A stretch of DNA of 5,831 bases, taken from Actinomycetes bacterium. Its GTDB lineage: Bacteria; Actinomycetota; Acidimicrobiia; Spongiisociales; UBA5794. Below are positions 1-5,257 of this stretch, piece by piece. The stretch covers positions 1 through 5,831 of the forward strand of contig JAJRYI010000349.1 in assembly GCA_024275815.1 (NCBI GenBank), written 5' to 3'. Every line of letters begins with the position of its first letter. Positions within the stretch are counted from its first letter, which is position 1. Both the position numbers and the translations under genes were made by a program. The notes beneath the pieces were generated by a model, which worked only from the letters and a program-made list of their open reading frames with translations, was not told where the DNA came from and did not search any database.

Positions 1-76
1 ACTCTCGTCTACATGTGGCCCGGTGTTCTCCGATAGACCAGGAAACGCATTGCGCACGATTTCGTGAGATCGGGCA

Positions 77-82
77 TACAAT
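77..82 (+). promoter_or_regulatory. Candidate -10 box upstream of the VanW gene
   Basis: The hexamer TACAAT matches the sigma-70/SigA consensus TATAAT at five of six positions and lies 28 bases before the VanW start codon. No convincing -35 box is seen at the usual spacing. The nearest candidate, TTGCGC at 50-55, would need a 21-base spacer, which is too long. AT-rich hexamers are scarce in this GC-rich sequence, which is the main reason for listing it. Confidence 0.3.
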
Positions 83-97
83 CGCAACACTGTCGGC

Positions 98-107
98 AGG
101 GGAAGGA
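98..107 (+). promoter_or_regulatory. Shine-Dalgarno for the VanW gene
   Basis: The purine run AGGGGAAGGA ends two bases before the ATG at 110. The AGGGG part sits about seven bases from the ATG, an ordinary ribosome-binding distance. It supports this ATG as the start, since the encoded protein begins directly with a basic-plus-hydrophobic export segment. Confidence 0.6.
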
Positions 108-109
108 CG

Positions 110-1945
110 ATGCGCCGGTTCATCATTGCAACAGCACTCGCTGTTCCGGTCGTCGTGATGCTGTTCGTCGCCGCCGGTTACCTCCATGATGAGGTGATCG
201 CCTCAGACCGTGTCAGTCGGGGGGTCACCATCGTCGGAGTCGACGTCTCCCGCTACACGGCTGAGGAAGCCGCAGCAGTCGCCACCACGTACGAACAACA
301 GCTTCTCGCAGAACCCGTCGAGCTGATCATCGACGGCAAGACAGTCGAACTCGATCCCCAGGATGCAGGCCTCGACGTCGATGAGGCCGCGGTTGCCGAA
401 GAAGCATTGTCGGTGCGGCGCAAGAGCACCATCACATCGAACGTCCCGGCGTGGGGACGGTCGTTCATCTCAACGACATCGGTCGACGTACCCGTGACCG
501 TCGATGAGGAAGCCATCGCCACCGTCCTCGCCGAGCTGTCCCTGACTGCGATCAACAAGCCTGCGTACGACGGGGCGATCAAGGTCGACAACGGTGAGAT
601 CATCGCCGAGTACCCCCAGGCTGGACTGCGTGTCGACCTCGACACAGCAGTGCCGCTCATCGCCGCACAACTCGTCGAACTCGACCGCGAACCGATAGAG
701 ATCCCGCTCGTCCCGATCGAGCCACAGATCACCGACGCAGACGTCGATGCGGCACTCGCCCTGGCAAAGGCCCTGACGGACGAGGCCGTGCGCCTCCGTG
801 TACCGGGCCAGACGGGCACGATCATCTTCACCCCTGCAGGTCTGACCTCTGCTCTGCGAAGTGAGATCGTCGTGAACTCGCCGGCGGTGCTCACCGTGGA
901 TCTCGACCCCGACGTACTGACCGAGATCGCTGCACGTTCACTGGACCAGTTCAACGTTCCACCGGTCGATGCGACGTTCGTTTTGACCGAGACGGTACCC
1001 GAGGACGGCGGCGAGGACGCCGAACCGGTCAAGGCGCTCGAGATCGTACCGTCGATACGCGGCCAGAAAGCCGACCTGACGGCGATCCCCGACATCGTCG
1101 AGGTCGCTGCACTGGGATCGGGCATCGGCACGATCCCGATGACCGACGGTGACGAAGCCGAGTTCACGACGGCGATGGCCGAAGCGATGGGTCCGTTCGG
1201 CGAAGGTTCGAGCTTCACGACGTACCACCCAGCCGGCCAGTCCAGGGTCACCAACATCCAGCTCCTCGCAGATGAGATCCGAGGCGCCATCGTCATGCCG
1301 GGCGAGGAGTTCTCGGTCAACGAACGTGCCGGAGAACGCACGCTCGAAGAGGGATACGTCAGGGCAGGTGCGATCATCAACGGCCGTGTCCAGTGCTGTG
1401 ACTCCAAGGTCAACATCGGCGGAGGCACGAGCCAGTTCGCAACGACGTTCTACAACGCTGTGTTCTTCGGCTGCTACGAGGACGTGTTCCATCAGCCACA
1501 CAGCCTCTACTTCTCCCGCTACCCCTACGTTCGTGAAGCGACCCTCGGCTGGCCGATGCCCGATGTGATCTTCAAGAACGACTCGGACGCTGTCGTCTAT
1601 ATAGACACGACGTATACGCCGTCGTCGATCACCGTCACGCTCTACGGCAACAACGGTGGCCGGACGTGTACTTCCTCGACTGAAGGCAACACGGTCACGC
1701 GCACCATGACGTGGCCCGACGGATCGGTGACCCAGCAGCACTGGGAGTGGAACTACCGCCAACCCACCAAGGAAGAGCCGACCACCACAACGACCACCGA
1801 GGCGCCGCACGACACCACCACGACGACCACAGCTCCTCCCACGACCACCACGGCACCGCCGACCACGACGACATCGACGACGACCACGACCACCACGGCA
1901 CCGCCGACCACGACGACATCGACGACGACCACCTCTTCCCCGTGA
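110..1945 (+). CDS. VanW-domain cell-envelope protein with Thr-rich C-terminal tail
   Basis: The protein has 611 residues. It opens with Arg2-Arg3 and a hydrophobic segment at about residues 4-23, a signal peptide or anchor placing the rest outside the membrane. Residues 40-340 look like repeated alpha/beta modules of the kind that precede VanW in YoaR-like proteins (putative peptidoglycan-binding domain); this is judged from layout and length. The VanW domain spans about 368-512. Recognisable parts are an R-x-x-NI-x-L segment (379-385), MPGEEFSVNERAG (396-408), GGGTSQFATTFYNA (437-450), HSLYFSRYP (464-472) and DVIFKN (485-490). Residues 557-611 are almost entirely Thr with Ala-Pro-Pro breaks, probably a wall-spanning or glycosylated spacer. 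The biochemical role of VanW is not established; the name comes from vancomycin-resistance clusters, but no vanA/H/X-type gene is nearby, so resistance should not be inferred. Cys429-Cys430, Cys455 and Cys520 lie in or near the domain. The following gene is 329 bp away, so it is probably transcribed alone. Confidence 0.88.
   Translation: MRRFIIATALAVPVVVMLFVAAGYLHDEVIASDRVSRGVTIVGVDVSRYTAEEAAAVATTYEQQLLAEPVELIIDGKTVELDPQDAGLDVDEAAVAEEALSVRRKSTITSNVPAWGRSFISTTSVDVPVTVDEEAIATVLAELSLTAINKPAYDGAIKVDNGEIIAEYPQAGLRVDLDTAVPLIAAQLVELDREPIEIPLVPIEPQITDADVDAALALAKALTDEAVRLRVPGQTGTIIFTPAGLTSALRSEIVVNSPAVLTVDLDPDVLTEIAARSLDQFNVPPVDATFVLTETVPEDGGEDAEPVKALEIVPSIRGQKADLTAIPDIVEVAALGSGIGTIPMTDGDEAEFTTAMAEAMGPFGEGSSFTTYHPAGQSRVTNIQLLADEIRGAIVMPGEEFSVNERAGERTLEEGYVRAGAIINGRVQCCDSKVNIGGGTSQFATTFYNAVFFGCYEDVFHQPHSLYFSRYPYVREATLGWPMPDVIFKNDSDAVVYIDTTYTPSSITVTLYGNNGGRTCTSSTEGNTVTRTMTWPDGSVTQQHWEWNYRQPTKEEPTTTTTTEAPHDTTTTTTAPPTTTTAPPTTTTSTTTTTTTAPPTTTTSTTTTSSP
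1841..1930 (+). repeat. Perfect 2 x 45-bp tandem repeat in the VanW tail
   Basis: Positions 1841-1885 and 1886-1930 are identical, and the identity runs on two more bases at each side. The 45-bp period equals 15 codons, so the reading frame is kept, and each unit encodes TTTTAPPTTTTSTTT (residues 578-592 and 593-607). DNA-level identity, including synonymous positions, points to recent duplication or slippage rather than protein-level selection alone. Tail length is therefore likely to vary between strains. Confidence 0.93.
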
Positions 1946-1996
1946 TCATCGCCGTTCGCACGACGGAGATGCGCGGCCAGGGAGCAATCGTTCTCC

Positions 1997-2015
1997 GTCC
2001 CCCCTTCAGGGGGAC
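1997..2015 (+). terminator. GC-rich hairpin after the VanW gene, possible terminator
   Basis: A 7-bp perfect stem, GTCCCCC (1997-2003) with GGGGGAC (2009-2015), closes a five-base loop. It begins 52 bases after the VanW stop. There is no T-tract after it, so it is not a classical intrinsic terminator, although T-poor hairpins are common after actinobacterial genes. It may instead be the left end of the repeat element described for 1997-2162. Confidence 0.4.
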
Positions 2016-2138
2016 AAGCGAGTCCTCGAGCGAAGGGGTAGCGCGAGTCCGCTAGCCCGGTACGGCAAAGACTGATCGCGCGGATTACTTCCACTTCGTG
2101 CTCGCAGGCTCGCCCTCCCCCTGCATCGCTCGTTCCTC

Positions 2139-2156
2139 GCTCTGCCGTCCCCCCTG
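2139..2156 (+). repeat. 18-bp dispersed repeat, copy 1
   Basis: GCTCTGCCGTCCCCCCTG occurs here and again at 3181-3198, identical over 18 bases and flanking the acyltransferase gene on both sides. The shorter core CCGTCCCCCCT also occurs in the hairpin near 1996. A direct 18-base match is unlikely by chance in under 6 kb, even with the C-rich bias. Confidence 0.8.
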
Positions 2157-2162
2157 GGACGG
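2145..2162 (+). repeat. Right-hand GC-rich hairpin
   Basis: A 7-bp perfect stem, CCGTCCC (2145-2151) with GGGACGG (2156-2162), has a four-base loop. Its left arm is part of an 18-bp sequence repeated exactly at 3181-3198. It lies about 110 bases before the chosen acyltransferase start and argues that this stretch is not coding. Confidence 0.7.
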
Positions 2163-2274
2163 GAGGATGGAAGGATTCCGCACGGGATCGATCCGTCACA
2201 CAGCGGATTCAGGTTCGAGAGAGACGGATCGAGTCAGCCGGAACGAAACCAGGGTTCCGTGCGTTGACACCCCG

Positions 2275-3150
2275 ATGACGCCCCAACGCCGTTTCGCCCT
2301 TCCCGGTGGGAAGATCGATGTCTCCTCCCCCCTCGAGTGGTCTCGCGCGATGCTCCGGGGGGCGCACCTGTTCGGGTCGTCGTTGAACCACCTGATGCAA
2401 GTAGCCCATACCGGCAGCCGTCGCGACCTGCACGACGCGGAACGGTCCTGGACCCAAGATGCCGCAACGGCGATCGATCTGACGATCGACGTCCACGGCC
2501 TCGACACCATCGACCTGGAGCGCCGCTACATCGTCACACCGCTCCATGAGGGCTTCATGGATCTCATCGCCCTCCAGCATCTCCCTCTCGACATGGCGTA
2601 CGCCGCAACCGAGGAGCTCTTCTCCTGGGAGTACCTCGGGCCATATCTTCGTGCCACCCACCAGGTCTCCGTGTCCCCAAAGAGAGGTTCCGCTGCGTAC
2701 CGCTCGCTCCTCACCGCTGCACGCGACACCGCACGACACGGCGAGAGCCTCGTCGTCTTTCCTCAAGGATCAGTGCTCGGCATCGAGGTTGCCTTCCAAC
2801 AGGGAGCGTTCAAACTCGCCGAGCGTTCGGGCGTCCCCGTACTCCCCGTGATCCTGACCGGTGCGGCATCCGTGTGGGACTACCCCTTCTCCACGACGCT
2901 GCACTTCGGCAGAACCATCCGTCTGGAAGTGCTCCCGGCCATCGAGCCGGGCAATGCGGTCGCTGCCGCAGATGCCATCGAGTGGGAGATGAAGGAGCGG
3001 GCACTGGTCTGGGATCCTCCCCCGCGACGCTTCGACCCGGAACGTGACGGATGGTGGGATGACTACCGATACGAGATCGACCCGCGCTTTGCAGACGTGT
3101 TCGAGGCGGTCACACTTCATCGTCTGGGAACCGTAGCTCGCAGTACATAG
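2275..3150 (+). CDS. PlsC-like lysophospholipid/glycerolipid acyltransferase family protein
   Basis: The product has 291 residues with this start. It belongs to the LPLAT/PlsC fold that transfers an acyl chain to a lysophospholipid-type acceptor at the cytoplasmic membrane. The catalytic HX4D motif is His91-Glu-Gly-Phe-Met-Asp96. The second block is around Val131-Ser-Val-Ser-Pro-Lys-Arg137, the third is FPQGS (162-166) followed by QQGAFKLAERSG (175-186), and the fourth is VPVLPV (187-192). The canonical third block, FPEGTR, is changed: Gln164 replaces Glu, and Ser-Val replace Thr-Arg. These positions help bind the acceptor phosphate in known acyltransferases, so the acceptor may differ. The C-terminus (about 243-291) is rich in Trp, Arg and acidic residues. 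No membrane helix is obvious. The ATG at 2275 gives a normal family N-terminus but has no visible Shine-Dalgarno. An ATG at 2167 touches a GGGAGG run with no spacing. The start is uncertain; the family is well supported. Confidence 0.82.
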   Translation: MTPQRRFALPGGKIDVSSPLEWSRAMLRGAHLFGSSLNHLMQVAHTGSRRDLHDAERSWTQDAATAIDLTIDVHGLDTIDLERRYIVTPLHEGFMDLIALQHLPLDMAYAATEELFSWEYLGPYLRATHQVSVSPKRGSAAYRSLLTAARDTARHGESLVVFPQGSVLGIEVAFQQGAFKLAERSGVPVLPVILTGAASVWDYPFSTTLHFGRTIRLEVLPAIEPGNAVAAADAIEWEMKERALVWDPPPRRFDPERDGWWDDYRYEIDPRFADVFEAVTLHRLGTVARST

Positions 3151-3180
3151 AGGACACGCGGATAGGGAGCAGTCGGTCCA

Positions 3181-3198
3181 GCTCTGCCGTCCCCCCTG
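3181..3198 (+). repeat. 18-bp dispersed repeat, copy 2
   Basis: This copy is identical to 2139-2156. In copy 1 the sequence continues into a GGGACGG arm and forms a hairpin. Here it runs instead directly into the left arm of the 20-bp inverted repeat, so the two sites share a core but not the flanking fold. Confidence 0.8.
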
Positions 3199-3314
3199 AA
3201 CCTGGATCCACGAGGTCGCACTGTTTCGAGACTTCCGATTCCTCCGTCCTCCCCTCGAGGGAGGACGGGGTTGCCGCAAGCCTGGGGACGGATTCGACCT
3301 CGTGGATCCAGGTT
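3199..3314. repeat. Perfect 20-bp inverted repeat enclosing a hairpin
   Basis: The left arm at 3199-3218 (AACCTGGATCCACGAGGTCG) is the exact reverse complement of the right arm at 3295-3314. Between the arms lie 76 bases that hold a 10-bp hairpin (3244-3268). The two dyads have almost the same axis, half a base apart, so the transcript could fold as one long rod with internal loops. Beyond the arms the pairing breaks at 3198/3315. No target-site duplication is seen. Candidates are a MITE-like element, a structured untranslated region or small RNA, or a terminator for the upstream gene. Confidence 0.88.
3244..3268 (+). terminator. 10-bp hairpin at the centre of the inverted repeat
   Basis: CCGTCCTCCC (3244-3253) pairs perfectly with GGGAGGACGG (3259-3268) over a five-base loop, and the CTCGAG palindrome lies at its tip. 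It starts 93 bases after the acyltransferase stop and could end that transcript, but it lacks a T-tract. Its CCGTCC left end resembles the arms of the hairpins at 1997 and 2145. Confidence 0.5.
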
Positions 3315-3416
3315 GAAAGGAGGACCGAAGAACCCGATGTCGCGCACAGAAAGAGTGCAGCAGTCAACACGGCGAAACCCGCACGGTGACCGACGAAACA
3401 GGCGACCACCAACACG

Positions 3417-3436
3417 CACCTCGTGGATTGAGGTTT
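3417..3436 (+). repeat. Degenerate third copy of the 20-bp repeat
   Basis: This stretch matches the right arm (3295-3314) in the same orientation at 16 of 20 positions, including a shared run of ACCTCGTGGAT and a later AGGTT. It stands alone, 102 bases after that arm, with no inverted partner nearby. Decay of an older copy is the simplest reading; a repeated protein-binding site is the alternative. Confidence 0.6.
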
Positions 3437-3478
3437 ACCGACGACACGCGAGCATCCAGGAGTAGTCAGGGTTTCCGA

Positions 3479-3499
3479 CTGTGAGCTGTGAACTGTCAA
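3479..3499 (+). promoter_or_regulatory. Triple 7-bp direct repeat, possible operator
   Basis: Three adjacent heptamers, CTGTGAG, CTGTGAA and CTGTCAA, lie 104-124 bases before the tryptophanase start. Spacing of seven is less than a helical turn, so side-by-side binding on one DNA face is not expected. A slipped repeat or a degenerate operator are both possible. No regulator gene is in the window. Confidence 0.35.
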
Positions 3500-3594
3500 C
3501 CCACCGACGGCTTTCACCCATTCGCTGATCTTCAAAGGGCATCGGACGGTGTGTGAGGTGCGGAGCCGTGCCAAACTCAGTACACACGACCACC

Positions 3595-3599
3595 GAGGA
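3595..3599 (+). promoter_or_regulatory. Shine-Dalgarno deciding the tryptophanase start
   Basis: GAGGA ends three bases before the ATG at 3603, with GAGG four bases away. The spacing is short but workable. It favours this ATG over the in-frame GTG at 3549, as does family length: MDYRTIIEPFRIHSV aligns with the N-termini of tyrosine phenol-lyase and TnaA. Confidence 0.55.
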
Positions 3600-3602
3600 A
3601 CC

Positions 3603-4982
3603 ATGGACTACCGCACGATCATCGAGCCCTTCCGCATCCACAGCGTTCAAGCCATCGACCTTCCAGATCTCGCCCAACGCGAGGCTGCCCTCGAGCGTGC
3701 CGGCTTCAACCTCTTCGGTCTGCACGCCGACGAGATCATCATCGACCTTCTCACGGACTCGGGCACCGGGGCGATGTCGTCGAACCAGTGGGCGGGGATG
3801 ATGCAGGGCGACGAGTCCTACGCCGGCAGCAGATCGTTCTTCCGATTCGAGGCGGCAGTCAAGGGCATCACCGGCATGGACGAGGTGATCCCGACACACC
3901 AGGGCCGGGCAGCAGAGAAGATCCTTTTCTCGGTCTCCGTCAAGGAGGGTGACGTCGTCCCGAACAACACCCACTTCGATACGACACGGGCGAACGTCGA
4001 GTACCAGGGCGCTGAGGCGCGTGACCTCGTCATCCCGGAGGGTTTGAACCCATCGACGGTCCTGCCCTTCAAGGGCAACATGGACATCGAGCGGCTCAGA
4101 GCGACCATCGAGGAGGTCGGCACCGACCGTGTGCCGCTGGTGATGGTGACCGTGACCAACAACTCGGGTGGGGGCCAACCCGTGTCGATGGCGAACCTTC
4201 GCGAGGTTCGGGCCGTGTGCGATGAGTTCGGCATACCGCTCTACCTCGACGCGTGCCGGTTCGCAGAGAACGCCTGGTTCATCAAGCTCCGCGAGTCGGG
4301 GTACGAGGACAAGACACCGCGTGAGATCGCCAAAGAGATGTTCTCCTACGCCGACGGTGCAACGATGTCGGCCAAGAAGGACGGACTCGCCAACATCGGC
4401 GGGTTCCTCGCCACGAACGACCAGGAGATCTCCCTCCAGGCACGCAACCTCCTGATCCTCACCGAGGGGTTCCCCACCTACGGCGGACTCGCCGGGTACG
4501 ACCTCGAAGCCGTCGCGATCGGCCTCGAAGAGGTACTCGACGAGAACTACCTGAACTACCGCATCCGATCCACGGCGTACCTCGCTGAGACGATCTCGAA
4601 CGCCGGTGTTCCGATCGTCCAGCCCCCGGGCGGCCACGCGGTGTACATCGATGCAGCTGCGCTGCTAGCACACATCCCTCCCCATGAGTATCCCGCACAG
4701 GCCCTCGCCGTCGAGCTGTACCGGGCAGGTGGTGTGCGCGGTGTCGAGATCGGCACGGTCATGTTCGGTCGGCCCGATCCCGACGGTGGCCCCGACACGC
4801 CCTCTGCGATGGAACTCGTCCGGCTCGCGATCCCCCGACGGACCTACACCCAGAGCCACATCGACTATGTCGGGGAAGTCGTCATCGACGTTGCAGGACG
4901 GGCATCGACGTTGCGGGGCCTCACGATCGTGGAGCAACCGACCTGGCTGCGCCACTTCACGGCTCGCTTCGAACCTCTCTAA
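3603..4982 (+). CDS. tnaA: Tryptophanase (PLP-dependent beta-eliminating lyase)
   Basis: This 459-residue cytoplasmic enzyme should split L-tryptophan into indole, pyruvate and ammonia. Compared from memory with Citrobacter tyrosine phenol-lyase (TPL, 456 residues) and E. coli TnaA (471), it is nearly full length and collinear. The PLP lysine is Lys259 in SAKKD (256-260). Other expected residues are Thr51 and Ser53, Tyr73 in DESYAGS, the ring-stacking Phe125, Asn187 in NNSGGGQPVS, Asp216 and Arg219 in DACRFAEN, and the carboxylate-binding Arg407. Glu71 and Asn264 match monovalent-cation ligands. Three positions that separate the subfamilies are tryptophanase-like: Asp126 (Thr in TPL), Ile383 in VEIG (Arg381 in TPL) and His451 in LRHFTA (Phe448 in TPL). 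General similarity to TPL is also high, for example in MFSYADG and QPVSMANLR, so a broad beta-lyase is possible. No tryptophan permease gene is adjacent. The intergenic region before it may carry regulation. It may be lineage-specific or transferred; codon use resembles its neighbours. Confidence 0.93.
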   Translation: MDYRTIIEPFRIHSVQAIDLPDLAQREAALERAGFNLFGLHADEIIIDLLTDSGTGAMSSNQWAGMMQGDESYAGSRSFFRFEAAVKGITGMDEVIPTHQGRAAEKILFSVSVKEGDVVPNNTHFDTTRANVEYQGAEARDLVIPEGLNPSTVLPFKGNMDIERLRATIEEVGTDRVPLVMVTVTNNSGGGQPVSMANLREVRAVCDEFGIPLYLDACRFAENAWFIKLRESGYEDKTPREIAKEMFSYADGATMSAKKDGLANIGGFLATNDQEISLQARNLLILTEGFPTYGGLAGYDLEAVAIGLEEVLDENYLNYRIRSTAYLAETISNAGVPIVQPPGGHAVYIDAAALLAHIPPHEYPAQALAVELYRAGGVRGVEIGTVMFGRPDPDGGPDTPSAMELVRLAIPRRTYTQSHIDYVGEVVIDVAGRASTLRGLTIVEQPTWLRHFTARFEPL

Positions 4983-5005
4983 GACGTCGGCCTGTCGTAT
5001 CGGGG

Positions 5006-5063
5006 TGAACGAGAGAGCACCTCTTCGCGAGAGAGGAGCCTCGGTGAGGCCCCTCCTCGTTCA
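5006..5063 (+). terminator. Three-stem fold downstream of tnaA
   Basis: An outer 8-bp perfect stem, TGAACGAG (5006-5013) with CTCGTTCA (5056-5063), encloses two further hairpins. One is CCTCT (5020-5024) with AGAGG (5032-5036). The other is GCCTC (5038-5042) with GAGGC (5046-5050). The unit begins 24 bases after the tnaA stop, between convergent genes, so a terminator or transcript-end stabiliser is most likely. There is no T-tract. It is not a tRNA: there is no T-loop consensus, and the arm sizes do not fit. Confidence 0.45.
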
Positions 5064-5120
5064 ACCGGCCCGCCGCTGGCGACGCTCATATCATCGTCCA
5101 CATAACCGACTGGGTTTCCA

Positions 5121-5135
5121 AGTGCCTATGGCACT
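5121..5135. repeat. Short hairpin/palindrome between convergent genes
   Basis: AGTGCC (5121-5126) and GGCACT (5130-5135) form a 6-bp perfect stem over a TAT loop, flanked by CCA on the left and CGCTTGG on the right, which could lengthen it with a bulge. It lies 123 bases beyond the 3' end of the minus-strand cutinase gene. It could serve either transcript's end or be an isolated dyad. Confidence 0.35.
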
Positions 5136-5257
5136 CGCTTGGCGGGGTACGGATCCTCGCACCGCCAGAGCGACCCGGCTTGGTATCTATCCACAACCAC
5201 CGTCGCACACAATCCTCAACGTGTCAATGATCAAACGGCTACCCGCGATAACGTCCC

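Larger units (their letters stand above)
1997..2162. repeat. MITE/REP-like element with imperfect inverted ends
   Basis: The left part (2009-2036) and the reverse complement of the right part (2120-2153) share ordered blocks: GGGGGAC (2009-2015 with 2147-2153), AGCGAG (2017-2022 with 2136-2141) and CGAGCGA (2027-2033 with 2126-2132). Each outer end also folds into its own 7-bp hairpin. Inside, GCGAGTCC occurs directly repeated at 2018-2025 and 2043-2050. The whole unit is about 165 bp, encodes nothing recognisable and shows no clear target-site duplication. A short mobile or REP-like repeat is the best reading, but without other genomic copies this is inference. Confidence 0.45.
1946..2274. 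other. Intergenic region with GC-rich palindromes
   Basis: No convincing gene lies in these 329 bases. An open frame runs plus-strand from a GTG at 2098 into the acyltransferase, but its first 59 codons cross a strong hairpin and read as low-quality sequence rich in Arg, Ser and Pro. The region holds a hairpin 52 bases after the VanW stop, a second one at 2145-2162, and an imperfect inverted repeat joining them. From 2163 to 2274 I see no promoter with both boxes. TTGACA at 2264-2269 is a perfect -35 match but lies only five bases before the ATG and has no matching -10. Confidence 0.6.
3151..3602. other. 452-bp structured intergenic region before the tryptophanase gene
   Basis: I find no convincing protein gene. 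In order it holds the second 18-bp repeat copy (3181-3198), the nested inverted repeat (3199-3314), an AAAGGAGG Shine-Dalgarno-like sequence (3316-3323), a degenerate repeat copy (3417-3436), a triple 7-bp direct repeat (3479-3499), and a weak stem of GTGTGT (3549-3554) with ACACAC (3582-3587) just before the lyase start. No -35/-10 pair is clear. A minus-strand frame covering the whole stretch is judged spurious. The size and structure are more than a simple promoter needs. Confidence 0.6.

Noticed and set aside
253..1428. Minus-strand 391-codon frame opposite the VanW gene
   Set aside because: Its composition is Ser/Ala/Thr/Arg-rich with no domain, and it is antisense to a well-recognised protein. 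It is a GC-bias shadow.
110..1945. Vancomycin-resistance gene
   Set aside because: VanW domains are widespread in bacteria without resistance, and no ligase, dehydrogenase or dipeptidase of a van cluster is present.
1753..2199. Minus-strand Val-rich frame over the Thr tail and downstream gap
   Set aside because: The poly-Val run is simply the complement of the Thr codon repeat, and the rest crosses intergenic hairpins.
2098..2274. N-terminal extension of the acyltransferase from an upstream GTG
   Set aside because: The added 59 residues cross a 7-bp hairpin and an 18-bp dispersed repeat, have no Shine-Dalgarno and resemble no family N-terminus.
3549..3602. GTG start giving an 18-residue extension of tryptophanase
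   Set aside because: The ATG at 3603 has a GAGGA upstream and gives the N-terminus and length seen in TnaA and tyrosine phenol-lyase.
3110..3604. Minus-strand 164-codon frame covering the whole gap before tnaA, with a hydrophobic stretch
   Set aside because: It crosses every palindrome in the gap, has no recognisable domain, and its ends overlap the acyltransferase 3' end and the tnaA start codon. Its openness is expected from GC-rich sequence.
3435..4637. Minus-strand 400-codon frame opposite tnaA
   Set aside because: It lies antisense to a strongly conserved enzyme and is rich in Arg, Val, Asp and Leu without motifs. It is a shadow frame.
3603..4982. Tyrosine phenol-lyase (tpl)
   Set aside because: Asp126, Ile383 and His451 replace the Thr, Arg and Phe characteristic of tyrosine phenol-lyase.
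5006..5135. tRNA gene in the gap after tnaA
   Set aside because: There is no GGTTCGAATCC-type T-loop, no acceptor stem of the right spacing, and no anticodon arm.
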